From: CAYUMU01 sp964445985
GTDB taxonomy: Bacteria; Planctomycetota; Planctomycetia; Pirellulales; S012-138
Length of the DNA stretch: 49,627 nucleotides
NCBI GenBank assembly: GCA_964445985.1
Contig: CAYUMU010000052.1
Span: 1-49,627, forward strand
Reading direction: 5' to 3'
The notes beneath the pieces were generated by a model, which saw only the letters and a list, made by a program, of their open reading frames with translations, was not told the DNA's origin and searched no databases. Both the position numbers and the translations under genes were made by a program. Of this stretch, positions 26,263 to 34,679 are shown one piece after another (within the stretch, counting starts at the first letter, position 1; the number at the start of each line of letters is the position of its first letter).

Positions 26263-26312
26263 GCTTCCCGATTGCGGGCACTGCCTGGGCGACAAATGCG
26301 TTGGTAAGAATT

Positions 26313-26972
26313 ATGGCCAGCTTAAAAATTTACAATCGCGAGGGCGCCGAGGTCGGCACGTACGACGTCGAGCCGACCGATATCGCGCCCCGCATTAGCA
26401 AGCAATTGCTGCACGATGCGGTCGTGATGTACCAGGCCAATCTCCGTCAGGGTTCGCACAAGTCGAAGACCCGCGGCGAAGTGGCCGGCTCCACGAAGAA
26501 AATGTATCGGCAAAAGGGTACGGGCAACGCTCGTGCTGGTTCGCGACGCAGTGGTGTTCGCCGAGGCGGCGGTCACATTCATGCCAAGCGGCCCCGCGAC
26601 TACTCGTACCGCATGCCCCGCAAGGCGCTGCAGTTGGCAACCCGCATGGCCGTGGCCTCCAAGGTCATGAGTAATTCCATCGTGTTGATCGACGACCTGG
26701 CGTTTGACGCTCCCTCCACCAAAAGTATGGCCGGCATCATTCAGGCCCTGAAGTTGGCGGGCGGTTCGGTGCTCGTCACCACGGCGGAGCACAACGTCAA
26801 TGTGTACATGTCCACGCGAAATATCGCCGACGTGACGATGTCGCCGGTCTCCGATCTCAATGCCCTGTGTGTGCTCAAGCCGCGCCGGTTGCTGATGACC
26901 AAGGCCGCCATGGAATTGCTCCGCGAACGAAGCGCGGCCCAAGCCAAAGCCCCGGAAGAAGCTGGCAAATAG
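26313..26972 (+). CDS. rplD: 50S ribosomal protein L4
   Basis: L4 lines the exit tunnel, and in many bacteria it represses its own S10 operon. The start ATG 26313 (ASLKIYNREGAEVG) follows GGTAAG (26303-26308). A GTG four codons earlier is less likely. The extended loop (KTRGEVAGSTKKMYRQKGTG, then NARAGSRRSGVRRGGG) and the C-terminal domain (IVLIDDLAFDAPSTKSM, NVYMSTRNIADV) are intact across 219 residues. Whether it binds the leader upstream of rpsJ here is unknown. Confidence 0.96.
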   Translation: MASLKIYNREGAEVGTYDVEPTDIAPRISKQLLHDAVVMYQANLRQGSHKSKTRGEVAGSTKKMYRQKGTGNARAGSRRSGVRRGGGHIHAKRPRDYSYRMPRKALQLATRMAVASKVMSNSIVLIDDLAFDAPSTKSMAGIIQALKLAGGSVLVTTAEHNVNVYMSTRNIADVTMSPVSDLNALCVLKPRRLLMTKAAMELLRERSAAQAKAPEEAGK

Positions 26973-27057
26973 CACGGCCAGTAATGCGGTCAGGCGTTGC
27001 CGGTCGCCAGATTGAAATTGCGAAGACTCACAGACAAAAAGCAGAGAAAGCCGAGTC

Positions 27058-27375
27058 ATGGTTCAGATATCACGCCCCCCCGCCGTCGAAAGCATGTTGG
27101 AGCCCCACCAGGTTCTGCTGCGGCCGCTGGTGACCGAGAAGGGCATGCACCGATCGGATCGGCACAACGCCTATGCGTTCGAAATCAACACCATGGCTTC
27201 AAAAGAAGACGTGCGGCGGGCAGTCGAAGAACTGTTCGGCGTGCGGGTTCTGAAGGTCAACACGCAAAATCGCCGCGGCAAGCCGCGCCGAACACGCTTC
27301 CGCCAGGGAAGCACCCGGACTTGGAAAAAGGCGGTGGTAACCCTGCACGGTGAAGACAAGATCGATTTCTTCTAG
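27058..27375 (+). CDS. rplW: 50S ribosomal protein L23
   Basis: L23 surrounds the tunnel exit and docks trigger factor and SRP. The 105-residue product has an N-terminal extension (VQISRPPAVESMLEPHQ) before the core (LLRPLVTEKGMHRSDRHNAY, then VRRAVEELFGVRVLKVNTQN) and the basic loop NRRGKPRRTRFRQGSTRTWK. It lies 85 bases after rplD and has a GAGAAAG-type ribosome-binding site before ATG 27058. Confidence 0.96.
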   Translation: MVQISRPPAVESMLEPHQVLLRPLVTEKGMHRSDRHNAYAFEINTMASKEDVRRAVEELFGVRVLKVNTQNRRGKPRRTRFRQGSTRTWKKAVVTLHGEDKIDFF

Positions 27376-27487
27376 TCGAGCCGGGCCGACAGCTTGCCGG
27401 CCTCGCAGAGTGACAACCGAACTGGATCTTGGGCCCGCGGCGGCACAAACGACCCGAACCTGACGGATACGCAAGAAAGACGGAATC

Positions 27488-28348
27488 ATGGGGATCAGGC
27501 GATATAATCCGACCACACCCGGCCGCCGCGGCGCCAGCGTCAGCGACTTTGCCGAGTTGACAGACGGCGCCAAGCCAGAGAAGTCGCTGCTGCGTCCGAA
27601 GCAAAAGACCGGTGGCCGTAACAATCAAGGCAAGATCACCGCCCGCCATCGTGGCGGTGGACACAAGCAGCAGTACCGGGTGATCGATTTTCGTCGCACC
27701 AAGGACGGGATTCCCGCCAAGGTTTCGTCGATCCAATACGATCCGAACCGCAGCGCCCGAATTGCCCTGCTGTTTTACGTCGATGGCGAAAAGCGATATA
27801 TCCTCGCCCCCGAGGGTTTGAAAGCTGGCGACATGGTTGAGTCGGGTCCCAAGGCCCCGCCCCAGGTCGGCAACTGCCTCCCCATGCAGTTCATTCCGCT
27901 GGGCTCGGCGATCCATAACATTGAATTGATTCCCGGCCGCGGCGGCGTGTTGTGCCGATCGGCCGGAGTGAGTGCCACCCTCGCCGCCCGAGACGCGGAC
28001 TGGGTGCAAATCACACTGCCCAGCGGCGAAATTCGCCGCGTGGCGTCCACCTGTCGGGCCACCATCGGCCAGATGGGCAATAGCGATCACATGAATGTGG
28101 TGATTGGCAAGGCCGGTCGCAACCGCTGGAAGGGTATCCGTCCCACGGTTCGCGGCACCGCCATGAACCCGATTGACCACCCGCACGGTGGTGGTGAAGG
28201 TCGAACCAAGGGTGGACGTCACCCGGTCAGCCCCCAGGGCAAGAGTGCCAAGGGCGGCGGAACCCGCAAGCGTCGCAAGCCATCGAACGCCGCCATCGTG
28301 CGTCGTCGCCGCTCCCGCCGCTACGGCCTGCTGAAGATTCACAAGTAA
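27488..28348 (+). CDS. rplB: 50S ribosomal protein L2
   Basis: L2 is needed for subunit joining and peptidyl transferase assembly. The 286-residue product shows the RNA-binding N-terminal half (KTGGRNNQGKITARHRGGGH) and the C-terminal signature NPIDHPHGGGEGRTKGGRHP, which includes the conserved histidine. Full length for the family. ATG 27488 has a purine-rich AAGAAAGACGG upstream. It follows rplW by 112 bases. Confidence 0.97.
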   Translation: MGIRRYNPTTPGRRGASVSDFAELTDGAKPEKSLLRPKQKTGGRNNQGKITARHRGGGHKQQYRVIDFRRTKDGIPAKVSSIQYDPNRSARIALLFYVDGEKRYILAPEGLKAGDMVESGPKAPPQVGNCLPMQFIPLGSAIHNIELIPGRGGVLCRSAGVSATLAARDADWVQITLPSGEIRRVASTCRATIGQMGNSDHMNVVIGKAGRNRWKGIRPTVRGTAMNPIDHPHGGGEGRTKGGRHPVSPQGKSAKGGGTRKRRKPSNAAIVRRRRSRRYGLLKIHK

Positions 28349-28473
28349 TAGCCAAGATGCCTCCGGCAATGGGCCGTGGCCGCCTCTCCGGCAGGCGACC
28401 CGGTCTACTGAATATTTGATTGAATACTTACCTACACCGATTCACCGGCTTCCGGCTTCGGGAGTGAGCAGAC

Positions 28474-28746
28474 ATGGGACGTTCATTAAAAAAAGGCCCG
28501 TTTGTTGATCTGAAGCTGTACCTCAAGGTAGAGCGACAGAACGAGGCGGATCGCAAAGAAGCAATCAAGACCTGGGCCCGCGCCTGCACTATTATTCCCG
28601 AATTTGTGGGCCATACCTTTATGGTTCACAACGGCAAGATCCATATGAAGGTCTATGTCACGGAAGAAATGGTCGGCCATAAGCTGGGAGAGTTCGCCCC
28701 CACGCGAACCTTCCGCGGACACGGCGGCAAGGGCGGCAAGAAATAA
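28474..28746 (+). CDS. rpsS: 30S ribosomal protein S19
   Basis: S19 forms part of the small-subunit head with S13. The 90-residue product opens GRSLKKGPFVDLKLYLKVER and contains VGHTFMVHNGKIHMKVYVTE and the basic tail LGEFAPTRTFRGHGGKGGKK. All are family hallmarks. GGGAGTGAG lies 6-14 bases before ATG 28474. Position between rplB and rplV is canonical. Confidence 0.97.
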   Translation: MGRSLKKGPFVDLKLYLKVERQNEADRKEAIKTWARACTIIPEFVGHTFMVHNGKIHMKVYVTEEMVGHKLGEFAPTRTFRGHGGKGGKK

Positions 28747-28851
28747 GACGGTCAGAAGACAAGACCGCGGCTCCGGCCGCGAGGTTCGGCCTGCATATCG
28801 CATCCAGGCTGAACCCGCGGTAAGGTGGGTCGCGTAGGAGAGAATCGTTCA

Positions 28852-29220
28852 ATGGCATACCAAGCAATTTACCGCTTCGCCCGGATCAGCCCTCGCAAGG
28901 TGCGGCACCTGGCCGATTTGATCCGTGGCAAGCGCGCCGACCAGGCGTTGTCGATCCTCGAGTTTCAGCCCCATCGCGGGGCGCGGATGCTCGAGAAAGT
29001 GCTCCGCAGCGCCCTGGGCAATGCCGAAGAGCAACGCGCCACCGGCATCGGGCGCATGATTATCACCGACTGCCGCGTGGATGGCGGACCCATGTTCAAA
29101 CGCGTTCGCCCTCGGGCACGCGGCATGGCCTTCATGATCAAGAAACGCACCAGCCACATCCGCGTGGCGGTGGACCACCCGCAATCGAAACAAACCAAGA
29201 AGACCGAAGCGGCCTCGTAA
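28852..29220 (+). CDS. rplV: 50S ribosomal protein L22
   Basis: L22 contributes to the exit tunnel wall. The start ATG 28852 (AYQAIYRFARISPRKVRHLA) follows TAGGAGAG (28836-28843). The frame extends nine codons further upstream without family similarity. The 122-residue product carries the beta-hairpin loop region (DGGPMFKRVRPRARGMAFMI, then KKRTSHIRVAVDHPQSKQTK). Canonical place between rpsS and rpsC. Confidence 0.96.
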   Translation: MAYQAIYRFARISPRKVRHLADLIRGKRADQALSILEFQPHRGARMLEKVLRSALGNAEEQRATGIGRMIITDCRVDGGPMFKRVRPRARGMAFMIKKRTSHIRVAVDHPQSKQTKKTEAAS

Positions 29221-29287
29221 TGTTGCCTGCCGCCAAGAGTAAATAAGTCAAAGCTTCGCGCAAACCGCGTTTCCGAGAGTTGGATAC

Positions 29288-30004
29288 ATGGGTCAAAAAG
29301 TAAATCCCGTCGGCTTTCGTACCGGCATCATGGTCGGCTGGAAGAGCCGCTGGTATGCCTCGAAAAAAGAGTTCTCCGAACTGCTGATCGAGGATCAGAA
29401 GATCCGTAAGTTCATCAAGACCAAGCGAGACGCTCAAGGGCGGGTCAAATACCCGGCCATCGACAAAATCGAAATCGAGCGGACCCGCGATGAAGTGAAA
29501 GTGATTCTGTTTTCGGCTCGGCCCGGCATCATCATCGGGCGAAAAGGTCAAGAGGTGGAGTTGCTGCAAGACGAGCTGCAAACCCTGATTGGCCGCCGTA
29601 TCAATATCAAGATTGAAGAAGTCACCAAGGCCGAAATCCACGCGCAACTGGTTGCCGAGGAAATCGCCGAACAGTTGGCCCGCCGGGCCAGCTTCCGCCG
29701 CACCATGAAGCGGGCCATGGAAGCCAGCATGGATGCCGGCGCTAAGGGAATCAAGATTCAGTTGGCGGGCCGCCTCGGCGGCGCGGAAATGGCTCGTTGC
29801 GAAAAGCAAAGCGCCGGTTCGATCCCGTTGTCGACCCTGCGTGCCAAGATCGACTACGGGTTCACTGAGGCCAAGACCGCACAGGGACACATCGGAGTCC
29901 AAGTGTGGATCAACCAAGGCATGTATTTCGAGGACAGCAGCGATGGCGTTGATGCCCAAGCGGGTCAAGCACCGAAAAGCCCAAAGAGGTCGTATAAGAG
30001 GTAA
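29288..30004 (+). CDS. rpsC: 30S ribosomal protein S3
   Basis: S3 helps form the mRNA entry channel and has helicase activity with S4 and S5. The 238-residue product begins GQKVNPVGFRTGIMVGWKSR and contains the KH domain GXXG-type loop (ARPGIIIGRKGQEVELLQDE) and the C-terminal domain (GAKGIKIQLAGRLGGAEMAR). It ends with a basic tail SPKRSYKR. The last 62 bases overlap the start of rplP in another frame, which is unusual for this pair. Confidence 0.96.
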   Translation: MGQKVNPVGFRTGIMVGWKSRWYASKKEFSELLIEDQKIRKFIKTKRDAQGRVKYPAIDKIEIERTRDEVKVILFSARPGIIIGRKGQEVELLQDELQTLIGRRINIKIEEVTKAEIHAQLVAEEIAEQLARRASFRRTMKRAMEASMDAGAKGIKIQLAGRLGGAEMARCEKQSAGSIPLSTLRAKIDYGFTEAKTAQGHIGVQVWINQGMYFEDSSDGVDAQAGQAPKSPKRSYKR

Positions 30005-30362
30005 TGCCACGCGCGGCAACCGGGTGGTTTTCGGGCTGTTTGGCCTGCAGACCACGCAAGGTGGCTGGATCAGCGCGGCAACGATCGAAGCCGGCCGTAT
30101 TGCTGCCCAGCAATACCTCCGCGGCGAAGGTCGCCTTTATATCCGCATCTTCCCCCAGAAACCCATCACGTCCATCCCCTTGGAAACGCGCATGGGTAAG
30201 GGTAAAGGAGAGCCGGAATATTGGGCTGCCGTCGTCCGGCCGGGAACGGTCTTGTACGAAATCGGCGGTGTAACAGAAGACATGGCCAAGATTTGCTTCG
30301 CGCGTCTGGCCCACAAAATGCCGGTGCGCGTGCGTATGGTGCGCCGCCACGCCGGCGTGTAA
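29943..30362 (+). CDS. rplP: 50S ribosomal protein L16
   Basis: L16 organises the A-site region of the large subunit. The frame begins at ATG 29943 as ALMPKRVKHRKAQRGRIRGN, the normal L16 N-terminus, and GAGGAC (29930-29935) is a ribosome-binding site inside the rpsC coding sequence. The 139-residue product has FGLFGLQTTQGGWISAATIE and the catalytic-region text RIFPQKPITSIPLETRMGKG. It overlaps rpsC by 62 bases, so translation is probably coupled. The ATG at 29952 is an alternative start. Confidence 0.95.
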   Translation: MALMPKRVKHRKAQRGRIRGNATRGNRVVFGLFGLQTTQGGWISAATIEAGRIAAQQYLRGEGRLYIRIFPQKPITSIPLETRMGKGKGEPEYWAAVVRPGTVLYEIGGVTEDMAKICFARLAHKMPVRVRMVRRHAGV

Positions 30363-30437
30363 CCCCCCTAAGTTAGGTGATCGGTCGAGACGCCCTGGGC
30401 GGCTCCTGAGCCAGTCGATTCGAACAGGTACTGCACG

Positions 30438-30653
30438 ATGAAGGCCACTGAGCTTCGTGAGATGAGCGACGACCAGTTGGGCGAAACGCTCAAAGAAACC
30501 ATGATGACGCTGTTCCGCCTGCGCATTAAATCGCAAACGGAACGGCTCGACGCCCCCAGCAATTTGCAAAAGCAGCGCCGGTTGATCGCCCGGATCAAAA
30601 CGATTCAGACCGAGCGAACCATGGCCAAAACAACCGGCAAGGCAGCGGAGTAA
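30438..30653 (+). CDS. rpmC: 50S ribosomal protein L29
   Basis: L29 flanks the tunnel exit next to L23. The 71-residue product is a typical two-helix protein: KATELREMSDDQLGETLKET, then LRIKSQTERLDAPSNLQKQR and RLIARIKTIQTER. It follows rplP by 75 bases and ends 2 bases before rpsQ, so those two are tightly coupled. Confidence 0.95.
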   Translation: MKATELREMSDDQLGETLKETMMTLFRLRIKSQTERLDAPSNLQKQRRLIARIKTIQTERTMAKTTGKAAE

Positions 30654-30655
30654 AC

Positions 30656-30970
30656 ATGCCCAAGCGAGTATTTATCGGAGTCGTCACCAGCGACAAAGCG
30701 GCGAAGACCCGCCGGGTGGAAATCAAACGCCTGGTGCAGCACCCCATTTATGGCAAGTTCATCCGCCGCAAAACGGTCTGCCACATGCACGACGAAAACA
30801 ACGAATCGCACACGGGCGATACCGTCGAAATCGTCGAGTGCCAGCCCCGCAGCCGCAGCAAGCGGTGGGAACTGGTTCGCGTGGTGGCCCGCAGCCAAGA
30901 GGTAGATGCGTCGCAGGCTGTGGATACGCCGGCCCAGACCCCGGCCCAGTCCACCGTCGAAACGTCCTAG
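30656..30970 (+). CDS. rpsQ: 30S ribosomal protein S17 with C-terminal extension
   Basis: S17 is a primary rRNA-binding protein of the small subunit. The core (KRVFIGVVTSDKAAKTRRVE, HPIYGKFIRRKTVCHMHDEN, GDTVEIVECQPRSRSKRWEL) is complete. A tail of about 20 residues rich in Ala, Pro, Thr and Gln (SQEVDASQAVDTPAQTPAQS) goes beyond the usual end, for a length of 104 residues. The tail may be disordered. It starts 2 bases after rpmC. A 203-base spacer with a stable hairpin follows before rplN. Confidence 0.95.
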   Translation: MPKRVFIGVVTSDKAAKTRRVEIKRLVQHPIYGKFIRRKTVCHMHDENNESHTGDTVEIVECQPRSRSKRWELVRVVARSQEVDASQAVDTPAQTPAQSTVETS

Positions 30971-31007
30971 CAAAACGCAGGCGCCGATTCGGTTCAGCTC
31001 GGTCGGA

Positions 31008-31034
31008 ACACCCGCCATGTAACCAAGCGGGTGT
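31008..31034 (+). promoter_or_regulatory. Hairpin in the rpsQ-rplN spacer
   Basis: ACACCCGC (31008-31015) pairs perfectly with GCGGGTGT (31027-31034) around an 11-base loop. A second, weaker stem involves the GGCTCCGGC and GCCGGGGCT text about 20-50 bases further on. It is at the point where the S10 operon gives way to the spc operon in other bacteria. It could affect processing or regulation. No U tract follows, so a terminator is unlikely. Confidence 0.4.
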
Positions 31035-31173
31035 CTGGCCCAAGGCAAATCAGCGGCTCCGGCTCCAATGGCCGGGGCTCCAAACAATACAAATTCAAGC
31101 ATAGCAACAACGTAAACGGCAGAAGCAGCGCCAGCCCGGTGGTGTTGGCAGTAACGCAGAAAGACAGCCTCCC

Positions 31174-31542
31174 ATGATCCAGATGGAATCCCGGCTCAAC
31201 GTGGCCGACAACACCGGCGCCAAAGAAGTCATGTGCATCAAGGTGTTGGGTGGCACCCACCGTCGCACGGCAGGGCTGGGCGATGTGATCGTGTGCAGCG
31301 TGAAGAGCACCATTGCCGGCAGCGAGGTGAAGAAGGGTTCGGTGGTGCGAGGCGTGATTGTTCGCGTCAAGCAGCCCACCCGCCGAGCCGATGGCAGCTA
31401 TGTTCGATTCGACAGTAACGCCCTGGTGATCATCGACAAGGATCTCAACCCGCGCGGCACGCGCATCTTCGGAGCCGTGGCCCGCGAGCTTCGCGACCGC
31501 AAGTTCCTCAAGATCGTGAGCCTGGCCAGCGAAGTTGTGTAG
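31174..31542 (+). CDS. rplN: 50S ribosomal protein L14
   Basis: L14 lies at the subunit interface. The 122-residue product is full length and strongly conserved: IQMESRLNVADNTGAKEVMC, KVLGGTHRRTAGLGDVIVCS, then KKGSVVRGVIVRVKQPTRRA and GTRIFGAVARELRDRKFLKI. It is the first gene of the spc part of the cluster, and GCAGAAAGACAG precedes ATG 31174. Confidence 0.97.
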   Translation: MIQMESRLNVADNTGAKEVMCIKVLGGTHRRTAGLGDVIVCSVKSTIAGSEVKKGSVVRGVIVRVKQPTRRADGSYVRFDSNALVIIDKDLNPRGTRIFGAVARELRDRKFLKIVSLASEVV

Positions 31543-31662
31543 CCCCCCGGTAATTCGCCTGCTTGCCTGTTAAGTTAACGACGGACATTGGTTCGCATTT
31601 AAATACGGATTCATCGGCCAGAACGCTCGAACGGTTGAGCTTGGCCCAGCAGAGACAAGACC

Positions 31663-32007
31663 ATGTTGATTCGTGCTAACGACATTGTGGAAGTCATCGC
31701 CGGCGACGACCGGGGAACGCGGGCCAAAGTGCTGCGCGTGATGCCCAAGAGGGGTAAGCTGGTGGTCGAAGGCGTGAACCTGGTTTACAAGCACATGCGA
31801 CGCAGCCAGAAGAACCCCCAGGGTGGCCGGCTTTCCAAGGAAATGCCGATCAGCCTGTCGAACGTGCTGCTGATCGACCCGAAAACCAACAAGCCCACCC
31901 GGGTGGGCGTACGCTACCTGGAAGACGGCACCAAAGAACGCTACGCCAAGAGCTCTGGCGCCAGCCTGGGAGCAATTTCGCCGGCTCGCCCGGCCTACGC
32001 CAAGTAG
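31663..32007 (+). CDS. rplX: 50S ribosomal protein L24
   Basis: L24 initiates assembly of the large subunit. The 114-residue product has the KOW motif (VIAGDDRGTRAKVLRVMPKR) and the conserved VVEGVNLVYKHMRRSQKNPQ followed by GG. The C-terminus is longer than in the shortest homologues (KSSGASLGAISPARPAYAK). ATG 31663 follows CAGAGACAAG. A 120-base spacer separates it from rplN. Confidence 0.96.
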   Translation: MLIRANDIVEVIAGDDRGTRAKVLRVMPKRGKLVVEGVNLVYKHMRRSQKNPQGGRLSKEMPISLSNVLLIDPKTNKPTRVGVRYLEDGTKERYAKSSGASLGAISPARPAYAK

Positions 32008-32053
32008 TCAATACACTCACGATTAACGCCGATTTCGCAAGGCCAGATGAACC

Positions 32054-32644
32054 ATGGCAAAGACAGCCACGGCAACCGCCGACAAACCCAGCAGCCCCGC
32101 GGCCAAGCCGCGCATGCAGGAAAAATACGAGCAAGAAATTGTCGGTAACCTGGCCAAAGAGCTGGGTCGAGATAACCGGCTCTCCTTGCCCCGGTTGCAA
32201 AAGATTGTGATCAACATGGGCGTGGGCTCCGCGATCACCGAAAAGAAGCATTTGGAAGAAGCGGTCGCAGCGCTGACGCAATTGAGCGGTCAGCGGCCCG
32301 CCACCACCAGGGCCCGCCTTTCCGTCGCCGGCTTCCGGCTCCGCGAAGGCATGCCCATTGGCTGCCGGGTAACTCTGCGATCCGCGCGGATGTATGAATT
32401 CCTCGATCGGTTGATTTCGTTGGCCTTGCCCCGAGTGCGCGACTTTCGCGGGCTCAACCCCAAGGCCTTCGATGGCAACGGCAACTACAGCCTTGGCTTG
32501 TCGGAACAATTGGTGTTTCCCGAATTGAACCCGGATCGTTACACGCGGCCCCAGGGTATGAACATTACCCTGGTGATTAGCGGAAGTAGCGATTCAGAGT
32601 CAAGAGAGTTGTTGCGAGGGTTTGGGATGCCGTTCCGCAGCTAA
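32054..32644 (+). CDS. rplE: 50S ribosomal protein L5
   Basis: L5 binds 5S rRNA in the central protuberance. A low-complexity N-terminal leader (AKTATATADKPSSPAAKPRM) precedes the normal core (QEKYEQEIVGNLAKELG, LPRLQKIVINMGVGSAITEK, RVTLRSARMYEFLDRLISLA, RDFRGLNPKAFDGNGNYSLG). Total 196 residues. The leader may be planctomycete-specific, or the true start may be a few codons later. ATG 32054 has a weak GGCCAGATG-type site. Confidence 0.95.
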   Translation: MAKTATATADKPSSPAAKPRMQEKYEQEIVGNLAKELGRDNRLSLPRLQKIVINMGVGSAITEKKHLEEAVAALTQLSGQRPATTRARLSVAGFRLREGMPIGCRVTLRSARMYEFLDRLISLALPRVRDFRGLNPKAFDGNGNYSLGLSEQLVFPELNPDRYTRPQGMNITLVISGSSDSESRELLRGFGMPFRS

Positions 32645-32820
32645 CCCTGCTGATTGGCGTCGAGAAGTGAACGCAGGGCCGGAGCGATTGCCGGCCAACA
32701 CATGGTGTCGTTTTGGGAATTTCAAGGAATCGACCCCGGTCTGTGAATACCGCGTACTAACTTGGCTGCCCACCGAGGGTGGCCGCCGCGGCTCATGTAA
32801 CCGTTGAGAGCACTCACCGC

Positions 32821-33006
32821 ATGGCAAGCAAGTCGAAAATCGCCAAGGCGGCCCGTCCGCCGAAATACTCTTCTCGCCGGGAGACGCGCTGCAAATTGTG
32901 CGGACGCCCTCGAGCCGTGTACCGGAAGTTCGGGATCTGCCGGATTTGCTTCCGCAGGTTAGCCGACCAGGGTGTGATTCCAGGTGTCAAGAAAGCGAGC
33001 TGGTAG
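32821..33006 (+). CDS. rpsN: 30S ribosomal protein S14, zinc-binding short form
   Basis: S14 completes the small-subunit head. The 61-residue product from ATG 32821 has the zinc ribbon CKLCGRPRAVYRKFGICRIC with two CxxC pairs, so it is the Zn-containing short type. The frame also extends upstream to 32779 without similarity. It ends 15 bases before rpsH. Position between rplE and rpsH is canonical. Confidence 0.95.
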   Translation: MASKSKIAKAARPPKYSSRRETRCKLCGRPRAVYRKFGICRICFRRLADQGVIPGVKKASW

Positions 33007-33021
33007 GGGGTTCTTTGTAAT

Positions 33022-33417
33022 ATGATGACCGACCCCATCGCCGATATGTTAACCCGTATCCGCAACGCGGTGCGCATCGAGCGGCCTCAATTGGAGTTGC
33101 CGGCCTCGAAGGTTAAACGCGGCTTGGCCGATGTTCTCAAACGAGAAGGCTACATCTGGGACTGGGAAGAAGTCGAGGCCAAACCGGCCCACCAGTTACG
33201 GTTGTTCCTCAAGTATGGTCCCAATGGTGAAAAGGTGATCCGCCATATCAAGCGGGTCAGCAAACCAGGTCGCCGTATTTATCGCGGCGTGAGCGATTTG
33301 AAGCCCGTGCTTAACGGCCTGGGCATCTCCGTCATCAGCACCAGCCAAGGTGTGATGAGCGATCGCGAAGCGCGTACCGGTAAACTCGGCGGCGAAGTCC
33401 TCTGCGAAATTTGGTAG
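33022..33417 (+). CDS. rpsH: 30S ribosomal protein S8
   Basis: S8 is a primary 16S rRNA binder that, in some bacteria, represses the spc operon by binding its mRNA. The 131-residue product reads MTDPIADMLTRIRNAVRIER and ends with the family signature LGISVISTSQGVMSDREART. GGGGG (33007-33011) is 10 bases before ATG 33022. ATG 33025 is an alternative start. It is 15 bases after rpsN, so they are probably coupled. Confidence 0.96.
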   Translation: MMTDPIADMLTRIRNAVRIERPQLELPASKVKRGLADVLKREGYIWDWEEVEAKPAHQLRLFLKYGPNGEKVIRHIKRVSKPGRRIYRGVSDLKPVLNGLGISVISTSQGVMSDREARTGKLGGEVLCEIW

Positions 33418-33491
33418 CCCTTGGCGAACGCCGCCGCCGTGCCACGCGGCACAACGCGCCGGCGTTTGCGTTACTGTCGGAAATAAGAACG

Positions 33492-34037
33492 ATGTCGCGA
33501 ATCGGCAAAAGGCCAGTCACCGTGCCCCCGGGCGCCAAGGTGGAACTGGCGGATCGCACCATCCGCGTGCAAGGTCCCAAGGGTAAACTCGAGTGGACCA
33601 TCCCCGCGGAACTGTCCGTCGAACATAGCGCCGAAGATAACGCCGTGCAGGTCAGCCGACAGGATGACTCCCGCACCAGCCGGTCTCTCCACGGCCTCAC
33701 GCGGGCGCTCATCAACAATATGTTGATCGGCGTCACCCAGGGCTACGAGAAGAAACTGGAAATCGTCGGCGTCGGCTATCTGGCCGCCGTGTTGGGCGAA
33801 ATCTTGCAGCTCCGCGTCGGCTTCGCCAACGAGGTGCACAAGAAGATCCCCAGCGACCTCAAGGTGACCTGCCCCGATCAAACCCACATCCTCATCCAGG
33901 GTGTCGATAAACAACGGGTCACGCAGTTCGCCGCCGAAGTTCGTTCCGTCCGCAAACCCGAGCCTTACAAAGGCAAGGGCATTCGCTACGATGGTGAAGT
34001 CATCCGCCGCAAGGCCGGTAAGACCATGACCAAGTAG
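33492..34037 (+). CDS. rplF: 50S ribosomal protein L6
   Basis: L6 binds near the sarcin-ricin loop. ATG 33492 begins SRIGKRPVTVPPGAKVELAD. The frame is open further upstream, but the family starts here. The 181-residue product contains the duplicated domain, with YEKKLEIVGVGYLAAVLGEI and the C-terminal signature PEPYKGKGIRYDGEVIRRKA. A 177-base spacer with a strong GC hairpin (34073-34098) follows. Confidence 0.96.
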   Translation: MSRIGKRPVTVPPGAKVELADRTIRVQGPKGKLEWTIPAELSVEHSAEDNAVQVSRQDDSRTSRSLHGLTRALINNMLIGVTQGYEKKLEIVGVGYLAAVLGEILQLRVGFANEVHKKIPSDLKVTCPDQTHILIQGVDKQRVTQFAAEVRSVRKPEPYKGKGIRYDGEVIRRKAGKTMTK

Positions 34038-34072
34038 TGAACCGCCTCGGCGGCAGAAAGTATCCCTGGCAT

Positions 34073-34098
34073 CGGCGCCCCCACCCAGGCGGGCGCCG
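34073..34098 (+). promoter_or_regulatory. GC-rich hairpin in the rplF-rplR spacer
   Basis: CGGCGCCC (34073-34080) and GGGCGCCG (34091-34098) form a perfect 8-bp stem with a 10-base loop. No U tract follows, so it is more likely to be an mRNA processing or stability element than a terminator. Confidence 0.4.
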
Positions 34099-34214
34099 CT
34101 CCCAGCCCAGCGGCCCCAAGAGAGTCGCTGGCAAAGATTGATCTCGTCAGCAAAAAACGGTCTAGTTTTTGGCCCTCAAACCGGCCAGAAGCGTCCCAGA
34201 AGCGGGTTGGTACG

Positions 34215-34583
34215 GTGAATCACGAAAAAAGCCTCCAAAAACAGCGCCAACGTCGAATCTATCGCGTGCGCAATAAGATCCGCGGCAGTTCCACGCGTCC
34301 GCGCCTGACCGTGTTCCGCAGCCACAAGCACATTTACGCGCAAGTGGTCGATGACCTGGCCGGCCGCACCCTCGTGGCCGCCAACAGTCTCGATAAGGAA
34401 GTCTCCGGCGATGCCGGCTACGGCGGCAATAAGAGCTCCGCGGCTCTGGTGGGCAAAGCCCTCGCCCAGCGTGCCATCGCCGCCGGAATTACCGAAGTCG
34501 CCTTCGATCGGGGAATGTATAAATACCATGGTCGCGTGGCCTCGCTGGCCGATGCCGCGCGAGAAGCAGGTCTTAAATTCTAG
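34215..34583 (+). CDS. rplR: 50S ribosomal protein L18
   Basis: L18 binds 5S rRNA with L5 and L25. GTG 34215 starts NHEKSLQKQRQRRIYRVRNK. The 122-residue product keeps RPRLTVFRSHKHIYAQVVDD and the ending FDRGMYKYHGRVASLADAAR. The start rests on family length, since no strong ribosome-binding site is visible close upstream. Canonical position before rpsE. Confidence 0.95.
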   Translation: MNHEKSLQKQRQRRIYRVRNKIRGSSTRPRLTVFRSHKHIYAQVVDDLAGRTLVAANSLDKEVSGDAGYGGNKSSAALVGKALAQRAIAAGITEVAFDRGMYKYHGRVASLADAAREAGLKF

Positions 34584-34679
34584 CCCACCAGGCGTACAGC
34601 TATCGGGATCGGCACGCTCTCCCCGGGCTGTCCGCCGATCGCAAGCGAGTCTGGCCCCCAGGGCATTGAAGGAGTGGAT

